DNA from: Nitrospirota bacterium
Lineage (GTDB): Bacteria > Nitrospirota > JACRHJ01
Reading direction: 5' to 3'
Assembly: GCA_021785055.1 (NCBI GenBank)
Contig: JAJYGS010000104.1
Coordinates: forward strand, 407-7,685
DNA length: 7,279 bases
Below the pieces are notes generated by a model. The model did not search any database, was not told the origin of the DNA, and worked only from the letters and a program-made list of their open reading frames with translations. The translations under genes and the position numbers were made by a program. Shown piece after piece: positions 1 to 5,545 of this stretch. Positions within the stretch are counted from its first letter, which is position 1; the number at the start of each line of letters is the position of its first letter.

Positions 1-643
1 GCCCGGCAGTTTCCGGGACCGGGTTTTTCTTGAAATGCTCGTAGGCTGCGAGCGCGCCTTCCGGGAAAACATCCGAGAGCTCCCCGATTCCGAGAATTTC
101 CAGAAATTCGGGTACGCCGGGACGGGAGTTGAAACATTCCTTTGCCCCCCTATTAATACAAGAGGATGACCGAAGCGGCGCGAGAAAGGCGGATTCTTCG
201 CAGTGCCCGGGATGACAGGCATTCGCTTCTTTGCCGCCCCGGGGATAGGGGCCGGGGTGGAGGGTTTCCGTATGGTACGGCGGGTCGGCGAAGACTATGT
301 CGTAGGGCCCAAGCTCCCGCGCGGTTTTCTTAAGGAAAACAATCGCGTCCTTTGTCACCACTGCGGCGCGCTCCCGGTAGCTCAGGGACTCCAGGTTTTC
401 CCGGATAAGCCGCGCGGACTTTGCCGAGCTGTCCACGAATACGGCCCTCTTTGCTCCCCTTGAGATGGCCTCGATGCCCACGGCGCCTGTGCCGGCGAAA
501 AGCTCAAGGAAGACCGCGCCCTTTACCCGTTCCCCCAGTATCGAAAACAGCGCCTCCCGCACCTTGTCGGACGTTGGCCTCACCCCTCCATGTCTTGGCG
601 GGGCAATCCGCCGCCCTTTCGATTCTCCGCCCGAAATTCTCAT
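1..643 (-). CDS. rsmD: 16S rRNA (guanine966-N2)-methyltransferase RsmD, 3' end outside window
   Basis: RsmD methylates N2 of G966 of 16S rRNA using SAM. Reading down from the ATG at 643 the frame stays open for 214 codons to the window edge. The start MRISGGESKGRRI matches the usual RsmD opening, followed by RPTSDKVREALFSIL (about 22-36), the SAM-binding LELFAGTGAVGIEA (46-59) and the catalytic DPPY (120-123). The C-terminal part resumes with EFLEILG and AYEHFKKNPVPE (about 179-211), matching the family's end region. RsmD proteins are usually about 185 residues; this one already has 214 and should run some 15-20 further. The excess lies between DPPY and EFLEIL, where a repeat-like insertion is annotated. 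No Shine-Dalgarno precedes the ATG. The gene is divergent from the glycosyltransferase operon. Identity is confident; activity with the insertion is unknown. Confidence 0.93.
   Translation of the reverse strand, partial: MRISGGESKGRRIAPPRHGGVRPTSDKVREALFSILGERVKGAVFLELFAGTGAVGIEAISRGAKRAVFVDSSAKSARLIRENLESLSYRERAAVVTKDAIVFLKKTARELGPYDIVFADPPYHTETLHPGPYPRGGKEANACHPGHCEESAFLAPLRSSSCINRGAKECFNSRPGVPEFLEILGIGELSDVFPEGALAAYEHFKKNPVPETAG
147..251. repeat. Palindromic dispersed-repeat-like insertion inside the rsmD frame
   Basis: This is a block of about 105 bp (35 codons, frame kept) within rsmD. Its ends carry a 7-bp inverted repeat, CCCCTAT (147-153) and ATAGGGG (245-251). Internally GAAGCG (172-177) is complementary to CGCTTC (224-229), and GGATGAC occurs twice (164-170 and 210-216). 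Read on the minus strand, the part beginning TGTCATCCCGGGCACTGCGA resembles, from memory, the small intergenic repeats with GTCATnnCGAG cores found in many copies in several uncultivated phyla. The encoded residues (about 131-166, with CHPGHCEES and RSSSCINRG) do not look like RsmD sequence. Boundaries are set by the inverted ends only, and the insertion may be somewhat larger than this block. Confidence 0.6.
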
Positions 644-649
644 GGGGAA

Positions 650-660
650 ATGATAACACA
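650..660 (-). promoter_or_regulatory. Candidate extended -10 promoter of rsmD, near-leaderless
   Basis: On the minus strand TATCAT (655-650) is preceded by TG at 658-657 with one spacer base, an extended -10 form. Only six bases separate it from the rsmD ATG at 643, so a start 7 nt downstream would fall on the A of the start codon. The lack of any Shine-Dalgarno fits leaderless translation. No good -35 is visible. This is an inference from sequence only. Confidence 0.4.
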
Positions 661-685
661 TCAAAAGAGAGAAAACTATTTATTG

Positions 686-714
686 TTGAAGGTCTTTTGG
701 CCCTGTGATACAAT
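686..714 (+). promoter_or_regulatory. Sigma-70-type promoter of the glycosyltransferase operon
   Basis: The -35 is TTGAAG (686-691), followed by a 17-base spacer and the -10 TACAAT (709-714). TG at 706-707 makes the -10 extended. Transcription would start near 721, only about four bases before the chosen ATG at 725, so the mRNA would be almost leaderless. It is the only convincing promoter seen upstream of the plus-strand genes, which are packed closely enough to be cotranscribed. Confidence 0.65.
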
Positions 715-724
715 GCAGAGGCTT

Positions 725-1690
725 ATGGATTTCCCTCTCATCTCCGTCATTATACCCGTGAAGCCGGGGGGATACGTCCGGGCGCTTGAGGCGCTTAAGG
801 ATGTTGACTACCCCGTGGAGCGGCTTGAGGTGCTCGTCGCCGAGGGGCGTCAGCCTTCCGTCCAGAGGAACCGGGCCGCGAAAGAGGCTAAGGGGGAGAT
901 ACTTTATTTCCTCGACGACGACTCCCTGACCCCGCCGGGGCTTTTCAAGACGGTCGCGGCGCGCTATGCAGACCAGAACGTCGCGGGCGTCGGCGGGCCG
1001 ATTATAACGCCGCCCTCGGACGGATTTCTGCGCATGGGTTTCGGTCTTGCGCTGTCCTCGCCGTTCGGCGGCTCGACAATCCGGGCGAGATACAAAAAAC
1101 TTGGGCCGGAGAGGCCCGCGACGGAGAACGAGCTTATCCTTGCGAACCTGAGCTTCAGGAAGTCCGTATTCCTGGGCGGCGGCGGGTTCAACGAGAACCT
1201 CTACCCGAACGAAGAGAACGAGCTCCTAAACAAGCTTGTCTCAGAGGGCAAGACATTCCTTTACGTCCCGGACGCCTGGCTTTACAGGAGCCAGAGGCCG
1301 AACTTCAGGGCGTACTTAAGGCAGGTCTTCACGTACGGGCGCGGCAGGATGGACCAGAACTACCAGCACCCGGAGGGCTTCAAGGCCCTGCACATGGCGC
1401 CGTCGCTCTTCCTTGCATATTGCCTGGGGCTTCTGATAATTCGGAATCCCTTTTATTTTATCCCGGCTATGCTGTATGCCGTCCTGTGCGTCATGTTCTC
1501 CCTGGGCGCGGCAGTCGAGGCGAAGAACCCGTTGTATGTTTTTGTCATGCCGTTTCTCTTCGTCTCTTTGCATATCGGCTACGGCGCGGGGTTTATCTGG
1601 GGGGCCGTGAAGAGATTCGCCGGGAAGAGAGGCCCAAGGCCGGACGCGATGTATTCGCTCAGGCGGGTGGAGCTCAGAAAAGGTATATGA
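725..1690 (+). CDS. Family 2 (GT-A) glycosyltransferase with C-terminal membrane helices
   Basis: This predicted inverting glycosyltransferase transfers sugar from a nucleotide-sugar, probably on the inner face of the membrane during surface glycan synthesis. It has 321 residues. It opens with LISVIIPVK (5-13), has the metal-binding DDD in YFLDDDS (61-67), and NEENEL (162-167) in the place of the usual ED-type catalytic motif. A basic RPNFRAYLRQ stretch (191-200) follows, then hydrophobic segments near 225-240, 243-262 and 268-295. The sugar and acceptor cannot be read from sequence. The start at 725 places the GT2 beta strand at the N-terminus and has AGAGG at 717-721; an in-frame ATG at 713 would overlap the -10 box. 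The stop forms ATGA (1687-1690) with a second start codon. The last 19 codons lie in a 99-bp sequence that is repeated 480 bp downstream. Confidence 0.88.
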   Translation: MDFPLISVIIPVKPGGYVRALEALKDVDYPVERLEVLVAEGRQPSVQRNRAAKEAKGEILYFLDDDSLTPPGLFKTVAARYADQNVAGVGGPIITPPSDGFLRMGFGLALSSPFGGSTIRARYKKLGPERPATENELILANLSFRKSVFLGGGGFNENLYPNEENELLNKLVSEGKTFLYVPDAWLYRSQRPNFRAYLRQVFTYGRGRMDQNYQHPEGFKALHMAPSLFLAYCLGLLIIRNPFYFIPAMLYAVLCVMFSLGAAVEAKNPLYVFVMPFLFVSLHIGYGAGFIWGAVKRFAGKRGPRPDAMYSLRRVELRKGI

Positions 1691-1730
1691 ACTATTCGGG
1701 CGCGGCATGCCGGACGGGATGCGCGGGCGG
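1632..1730 (+). repeat. 99-bp direct repeat, copy 1
   Basis: It is identical to 2112-2210 except at 1675 (C here, T at 2155), a silent Leu change CTC/CTT in the glycosyltransferase frame. The unit holds the glycosyltransferase's last 19 codons, the ATGA stop/start overlap and the first 15 codons of the downstream methyltransferase. It includes the 10-bp palindrome CGGCATGCCG (1703-1712). The match ends sharply on both sides. Confidence 0.98.
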
Positions 1731-1758
1731 CCTTGGGAAAGAAAATATAAGCGGGTAA
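1687..1758 (+). pseudogene. 5' remnant of the SAM methyltransferase gene (23 codons)
   Basis: The ATG at 1687 overlaps the glycosyltransferase stop as ATGA and has the same upstream AAAAGG as the intact methyltransferase start at 2167. The first 15 residues are identical to that protein's N-terminus. The frame then runs into unique cassette DNA (LGKENISG) and ends at TAA 1756-1758. That stop overlaps an ATG at 1758, which is in frame with the coiled-coil gene (TAATG). It probably has no protein function. It may matter as a short translated linker that carries ribosomes towards the coiled-coil gene. Confidence 0.75.
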
Positions 1759-1781
1759 TGCCGTCCCGCAAAACCAAGGAG
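1731..1781 (+). promoter_or_regulatory. Possible hairpin covering the coiled-coil gene's ribosome binding site
   Basis: CCTTGG (1731-1736) can pair with CCAAGG (1774-1779), which includes part of the AAGGAG Shine-Dalgarno (1776-1781). Inside it GCGGG (1751-1755) pairs with CCCGC (1765-1769) across a 9-base loop holding the TAATG stop/start. Ribosomes translating the upstream remnant to its TAA at 1756 would open both stems. That would be a classic coupling arrangement. The stems are short and the folding is only inferred. Confidence 0.35.
1776..1781 (+). promoter_or_regulatory. Shine-Dalgarno deciding the coiled-coil gene start
   Basis: A perfect AAGGAG lies 9 bases before the ATG at 1791. 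This favours 1791 over the in-frame ATGs at 1707, 1719 and 1758. Confidence 0.8.
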
Positions 1782-1790
1782 ACTACTTCA

Positions 1791-2102
1791 ATGGATGACA
1801 AGGAATACGGCAAGCTTATCGATTTTCTCGGCAGGAAGTTCGACAGGATTGACGACAGGTTCGAGGATATGGACCGCAGGTTCGAGGAGATAGACGAAAA
1901 GATTGAGGATGCCAAACGCTATACCGGTATACTGATTGAAGAGGTCAATCACCGGATAGACCTTGTCATAGAAGGGCAGCAAGGCATAATCCAGAAGCTC
2001 GACGGGCACATAAAAGAAAACGAGTCGGAACACGGGCGGCTGGAGCATATGATAATGGAAGACAGGGCCGACATTTATAATATGAAGAAGCGGTCGAAAT
2101 GA
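1791..2102 (+). CDS. Small coiled-coil protein of unknown function
   Basis: This is a 103-residue, highly charged cytosolic-type protein with no signal peptide or membrane segment. Residues about 10-43 form heptads of the type RFExxD (FDRIDDR, FEDMDRR, FEEIDEK, IEDAKRY). A less charged segment TGILIEEVNHRIDLVIEGQQ (about 45-64) follows, then a second helical stretch to KKRSK. I recall similar small proteins, with heptads followed by a DLVIEGQQ-like segment, as numerous unexplained paralogues in several uncultivated phyla; no function is known to me. The start at 1791 has AAGGAG nine bases upstream. ATG 1758, overlapping the previous remnant's stop, would add 11 residues. The stop overlaps a following ATG as ATGA (2099-2102). 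The lower GC and the flanking repeats mark it as an insertion in the operon. Confidence 0.85.
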   Translation: MDDKEYGKLIDFLGRKFDRIDDRFEDMDRRFEEIDEKIEDAKRYTGILIEEVNHRIDLVIEGQQGIIQKLDGHIKENESEHGRLEHMIMEDRADIYNMKKRSK

Positions 2103-2170
2103 ACTGCGATCGCCCAAGGCCGGACGCGATGTATTCGCTCAGGCGGGTGGAGCTTAGAAAAGGTATATGA
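2099..2170 (+). pseudogene. 3' remnant of the glycosyltransferase gene (23 codons)
   Basis: The ATG at 2099 overlaps the coiled-coil stop (ATGA). After MNCD and a junction Arg codon the frame enters repeat copy 2 and encodes PRPDAMYSLRRVELRKGI, the exact C-terminal 18 residues of the upstream glycosyltransferase. Its TGA (2168-2170) overlaps the methyltransferase ATG, again as ATGA. It has no independent protein function that I can argue. It does bridge the coiled-coil and methyltransferase genes without a gap in translation. Confidence 0.75.
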
Positions 2171-2210
2171 ACTATTCGGGCGCGGCATGCCGGACGGGAT
2201 GCGCGGGCGG
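2112..2210 (+). repeat. 99-bp direct repeat, copy 2
   Basis: It matches 1632-1730 at 98 of 99 positions at an offset of exactly 480. This copy supplies the ribosome binding site (AAAAGG near 2158-2163), the start codon and the first 15 codons of the intact methyltransferase. The palindrome GCGATCGC (2106-2113) straddles its left edge. Confidence 0.98.
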
Positions 2211-2997
2211 TAAACTGAACCTGTCCGATTTTCCGTCCTGGGCGGATTATTACTGGACATATCAATATAGCCTGGCGAGGGATTTCTATCTCCCGAAGTT
2301 CAAGAACTGGGGCCTGCGTCCGGACGGCCTCAAGGTACTGGACATCGGCTGCGGAGACGGCGGCTTCACGGCGGCGCTCGCGGACTGGGGAGCCGATTGC
2401 ACGGGCGTGGAGATAAAGCCCTTCGACCGGAAGGAATACGATTCGCCGCGCCTCAGATACCTCGTTTACGACATAACCGCTCCGGGGGCAAAAGAATTCC
2501 TGGACGGCGGCGGGGCGGGATTCGGGCTTGTGGTGCTGAGAGACGTCATAGAGCACATACCCCGGGAGAGGAAGGCCGCTTTTTTTGAATCGGTTGCCGG
2601 ACTGACGGCCCGCGGCGGAAGACTGCTCGTTACCTTCCCGCCGTATTATTCGCCGTTCGGCCTGCACCAGCAGACGCTCCTGAAATCGAAGCTTCGGAAA
2701 ATACCGGCCTTGAGTCTCCTGCCCGCTCCGGCGCTCGGGTTGATGATGCGATTGATGGGCGAGCCGGAGGAGGCGCGGGCGGCAGTCTCGGAGCTTCGGC
2801 GGTGCCGGATGACGATAGCCGGCTTCAGGAAGCTGGCCGCATCAGCCGGGCTGAAAATACTCGCGGAGGAATATTATCTCTTCAGCCCGTCGCACGAGAT
2901 ACGCTACGGCTGGAAAACGAGGCGCTCCCCCCTGGCGGCGGTTCCGGCGGCGCGCGAGGTCTTCGTAACGGGCGCGGAATACCTGCTGGGGAAATAG
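2167..2997 (+). CDS. Class I SAM-dependent methyltransferase (Methyltransf_11/23-like)
   Basis: This 276-residue soluble methyltransferase has a Rossmann-type SAM site: motif I VLDIGCGDGGF (57-67), the acidic post-I GVEI (80-83) and LVVLRDVIEHIP (121-132), as in Methyltransf_11/23 enzymes acting on small molecules, lipids or sugars. A FPPYYSPFG segment (157-165) follows, then a probably substrate-binding C-terminal half. Its place between a glycosyltransferase and a YfhO protein suggests O-methylation of a sugar or lipid carrier in surface glycan synthesis; the substrate is unknown. The ATG at 2167 is preceded by AAAAGG with a 3-base gap and overlaps the end of the glycosyltransferase remnant. 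The first 15 residues (YSGAACRTGCAGG) lie in the repeat and look unlike the rest. No ATG follows near LNLSDFPSW, so I kept this start. It ends 15 bases before the next gene. Confidence 0.85.
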   Translation: MNYSGAACRTGCAGGKLNLSDFPSWADYYWTYQYSLARDFYLPKFKNWGLRPDGLKVLDIGCGDGGFTAALADWGADCTGVEIKPFDRKEYDSPRLRYLVYDITAPGAKEFLDGGGAGFGLVVLRDVIEHIPRERKAAFFESVAGLTARGGRLLVTFPPYYSPFGLHQQTLLKSKLRKIPALSLLPAPALGLMMRLMGEPEEARAAVSELRRCRMTIAGFRKLAASAGLKILAEEYYLFSPSHEIRYGWKTRRSPLAAVPAAREVFVTGAEYLLGK

Positions 2998-3000
2998 CAA

Positions 3001-3006
3001 AAGGAG
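3001..3006 (+). promoter_or_regulatory. Shine-Dalgarno supporting the TTG start of the YfhO-like gene
   Basis: AAGGAG sits 6 bases before TTG 3013. The next in-frame Met is residue 55, beyond the first membrane helix and the conserved Asp region, so the TTG start is well supported. Confidence 0.85.
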
Positions 3007-3012
3007 AGTTCT

Positions 3013-5544
3013 TTGTCAAGGTTCAGATCTTATTTTATCGACGAGAAAGACGGAAGCCTCACGAGCCTCGCCTATATCCTCCTGTACGTTATCATCGCGC
3101 ACGCGTGCTTCTGGAAATACCTCGTGCCCGGCAATTTCGCCTACGGCACGGATACCATCGCGGCAAGCTACCCGATGCAGGTCGTCGGGATGAAGGACAT
3201 ATTCAAATACCACTACATGCCGCTCTGGAACCCGTATATATTCTCCGGGATGCCGCTTCTCGCAAGCTTCTCGTTTCATGTATTATATCCGGGGAGCTGG
3301 ATATATTTCTTTTTGTCGCCGAAGTTCGCCACCGGCTATCTCTACATCCTGCACTTCATCCTCATGGGATGCTTCCTCTTCGCGTTCTTAAGGCGCATTG
3401 GTCTCTCGAAGCAGGCGTCGTTCGTCGGCGGGCTGATTTTCATGTCCGCGCCGCACCTGGTGACCCTCGTCTATCCGGGACACGGCGGGAAGATATACAC
3501 CATGACATGGCTGCCCCTCGCGCTTCTGTTCCTCGACCGCGCGCTGGACAGGGAGATGCTGTTCAATATTGCCGTGATGGGCCTGTTCGTCGGGCTTATG
3601 TTCTATGGCGGGCATATCCAGATACTTTTCTACTGCGGGATAACGCTTCTCATGTTCCTCCTTATGAGGCTGTCCGTCGATTTTAAACAAAAGGGCTGGA
3701 AATGGGCGCTCAAGGGTGCCGGCGGTTTCGTTTTCGCCTTCGGGCTTGGGACGCTCCTCTATGCGGCGGTGCTCATTCCGGCGTTCCAATACAAGAAATT
3801 CACGGAGCGCGGCCAGGGCGGGACGATGACAGCCGCATCCTCCTACCGGTTCGCGACGTCTTTTTCGATGCCGCCGGAGGACATGCTCTATACGATAATG
3901 CACGACCCGTTCGGCTGGGGCAAGGACTACGGCCCCACCGTGCCCACGATAAAGCCTACCGCTCCCTGGCTGGCAAAGCTCCTCGGAACGACGACGGACA
4001 GGATATTCTACAGAGGCAGGATGGGTCTTAAGCTCTCGCTGGACTATTTCGGCGTCCTGGGCATGGTTTTGGGCCTTATCGGCGCCTTCTTCAGGCGGAG
4101 CCGCTACACATGGTTCTTCCTGGGGATGGGAATGCTCACGGGGTTCTTAGCCCTTGGCGGGTTCAACCCGCTTTACTACTACATATACAAATACGTCCCC
4201 GGCTTCTCGATATTCCGCATACCTTACGCGATAATGATACTCTCGCCCATATGCGGAAGCGTCCTGGCCGCGCACGGGGTGCAGTATCTCCTGGATTACA
4301 AGGCAAAGGCGGCGCAGGAGAGCAAGGCAGGCAAGGCAAAGGGCAAGAGCGCCGCCAGGCCGAAGCCGAAAACGGACGGTCTTTTCTATTTCATAACCGC
4401 GGGTGCCGCCGTGCTCGTATTTGTCCTGGGGATTGCGCTTTACTGGAAGTCGGACATATTCGGCGCGGCGAACCGCTGGCTTGGCCACGGGTGGGTAAGG
4501 GAGATGCTCTGGGGGCAGTACGACGACGCCCCGGAGAGGCTCTCCTATTTCATCAAGAACATGTTCGTATTCTCCGGGATGCTTGCAATCTCCATGGCGC
4601 TTCTTTTGATTTACCGGAAGGGCTGGTTAAACAAAAAATACCTTACCCTCATAGTCTCGGTAATTATAATCGCAGACCTCTGGCCGGTGGACTGGTCCAT
4701 GATAAGGACCGTCCCGGTCTCGGAATTAAACAGCGTATTCTACAAGGAGACGCCCCAGATAAAGGCGCTCGAAGCGGACAAGGACAAACCCTTCCGGGTG
4801 TTCGCGCCGGAGTATAACAATCTGCTCCTGATACGGGGAATCGAAAGCCTCACCGGCTACCACGCCGCGCCGCTCGAATACTACATGAATACGGTGGACA
4901 GCATAGCCCTGAACAACCCGATACTCGACCTCTTGAACGCCCGCTATCTCCTCCTTCCGAAGCAGCCGGAATACGACTTCAGCGCGATACAGGACCCCGC
5001 CGTCAGGAAGGAAATGATGGACAAATACGAGATACTGGACAACTCGGACTGCTATTTCTATAAGAGGAAGGCGCCCTTGCCCCGCGCGTGGCTCGTGGAC
5101 AGGCTGATGAAGGTGGACGACCCGGAGCAGGCCCTCGGCGCAATCTCGGACCCGCGTTTTCCGCCGTTTAACGCCGCGGTGGTGTCCGGGAGAGGCAAGC
5201 TCGACTTTTACATAAGCCCGTCCGCCGACCTCTCCGGCCAGAGCGTGAAGGTTACGAAATACGAACCTGACGAGATGGCCCTGGATGTATCCGCCCCTGC
5301 CAATTCGTTCCTCGTGGCCTCCGAGGTCTGGTATCCGGGCTGGAAGGCTTATGTGGACGGAGTCAGGACGCGCATATACCGGACGGACTACGTCCTGCGC
5401 GGGATACCGATGCCGAAGGGTAATCACAAGCTCGTGCTGGAATTCTCCCCGTGGACGTATCACCTGGGCGTCGCGCTTTCGCTTCTTGCCCTGGCGTTCA
5501 TAGCGTCGGTATTCGTATGGAGATACAGGTTTGCAAGGAAGTAA
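3013..5544 (+). CDS. YfhO-like polytopic membrane protein, predicted GT-C glycosyltransferase
   Basis: This 843-residue inner membrane protein has about 14 hydrophobic segments (near 20-37, 83-103, 106-127, 135-153, 183-200, 203-220, 236-257, 346-361, 366-383, 400-422, 458-477, 515-533, 542-558, 813-836). YfhO family marks include YGTDTIAASYP with Asp47 in the first extramembrane loop, LWNPYIFSGMP (71-81), FRIPYA (401-406), ADLWPVDW (554-561) and, in a large soluble C-terminal domain before the last helix, WYPGWKAYVDG (773-783). YfhO proteins of Firmicutes use polyprenyl-phosphate sugars to decorate cell-wall polymers, working with a CsbB/GtlA-type synthase. Here a Dpm1-like synthase follows directly, so a similar role is inferred, with acceptor unknown. 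A Lys/Ala-rich loop at about 428-454 is probably cytoplasmic. Start is TTG with a strong Shine-Dalgarno. The length is normal for the family. Confidence 0.88.
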   Translation: MSRFRSYFIDEKDGSLTSLAYILLYVIIAHACFWKYLVPGNFAYGTDTIAASYPMQVVGMKDIFKYHYMPLWNPYIFSGMPLLASFSFHVLYPGSWIYFFLSPKFATGYLYILHFILMGCFLFAFLRRIGLSKQASFVGGLIFMSAPHLVTLVYPGHGGKIYTMTWLPLALLFLDRALDREMLFNIAVMGLFVGLMFYGGHIQILFYCGITLLMFLLMRLSVDFKQKGWKWALKGAGGFVFAFGLGTLLYAAVLIPAFQYKKFTERGQGGTMTAASSYRFATSFSMPPEDMLYTIMHDPFGWGKDYGPTVPTIKPTAPWLAKLLGTTTDRIFYRGRMGLKLSLDYFGVLGMVLGLIGAFFRRSRYTWFFLGMGMLTGFLALGGFNPLYYYIYKYVPGFSIFRIPYAIMILSPICGSVLAAHGVQYLLDYKAKAAQESKAGKAKGKSAARPKPKTDGLFYFITAGAAVLVFVLGIALYWKSDIFGAANRWLGHGWVREMLWGQYDDAPERLSYFIKNMFVFSGMLAISMALLLIYRKGWLNKKYLTLIVSVIIIADLWPVDWSMIRTVPVSELNSVFYKETPQIKALEADKDKPFRVFAPEYNNLLLIRGIESLTGYHAAPLEYYMNTVDSIALNNPILDLLNARYLLLPKQPEYDFSAIQDPAVRKEMMDKYEILDNSDCYFYKRKAPLPRAWLVDRLMKVDDPEQALGAISDPRFPPFNAAVVSGRGKLDFYISPSADLSGQSVKVTKYEPDEMALDVSAPANSFLVASEVWYPGWKAYVDGVRTRIYRTDYVLRGIPMPKGNHKLVLEFSPWTYHLGVALSLLALAFIASVFVWRYRFARK
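5535..5541 (+). promoter_or_regulatory. Shine-Dalgarno of the Dpm1-like gene, inside the YfhO-like gene
   Basis: AAGGAAG overlaps the last codons of the membrane-protein gene and ends 4 bases before ATG 5546. It supports 5546 over the in-frame TTG at 5531, which would add five residues. Confidence 0.7.
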
Positions 5545-5545
5545 C

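Larger units (their letters stand above)
1731..2111 (+). mobile_element. Inserted cassette carrying a coiled-coil gene, flanked by 99-bp direct repeats
   Basis: This 381-bp unique segment lies between the two 99-bp copies, and the net insertion is 480 bp. Its GC is about 48% against about 60% in the flanks (hand counts), consistent with foreign DNA. The left end CCTTGGG (1731-1737) is an exact inverted match to CCCAAGG (2113-2119) at the start of copy 2, so short terminal inverted repeats are possible. No transposase, integrase or other recombinase is encoded; if mobile, it is non-autonomous. A Campbell-type integration of a circle holding one repeat copy would also give this structure. Removal through the repeats would restore the ancestral ATGA junction exactly. 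Calling it mobile is inference. Confidence 0.5.

Noticed and set aside
203..713. Plus-strand open frames and a short minus-strand frame over the first 700 bases
   Set aside because: They are shadows of rsmD, which is clearly read on the minus strand with all family motifs; none has a credible ribosome binding site or a recognisable domain.
1316..1915. 199-codon minus-strand frame across the glycosyltransferase end and the cassette
   Set aside because: Its serine/isoleucine-rich stretch is just the complement of the acidic coiled-coil heptads. It crosses the repeat junction and has no domain.
1632..2210. Assembly artefact as an explanation for the 99-bp repeats
   Set aside because: Not excluded, but the single silent mismatch, the lower-GC real gene between the copies and the intact reading frames on both sides argue for a genuine structure. 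Read mapping would settle it.
1632..2210. CRISPR array or simple tandem repeat
   Set aside because: There are only two copies, 480 bp apart, with a coding gene as the spacer; nothing here is CRISPR-like.
4300..4377. Lys/Ala-rich low-complexity stretch in the YfhO-like protein as an insertion
   Set aside because: It stays in frame in a loop between membrane helices, has no repeats or inverted ends, and fits a variable cytoplasmic loop.
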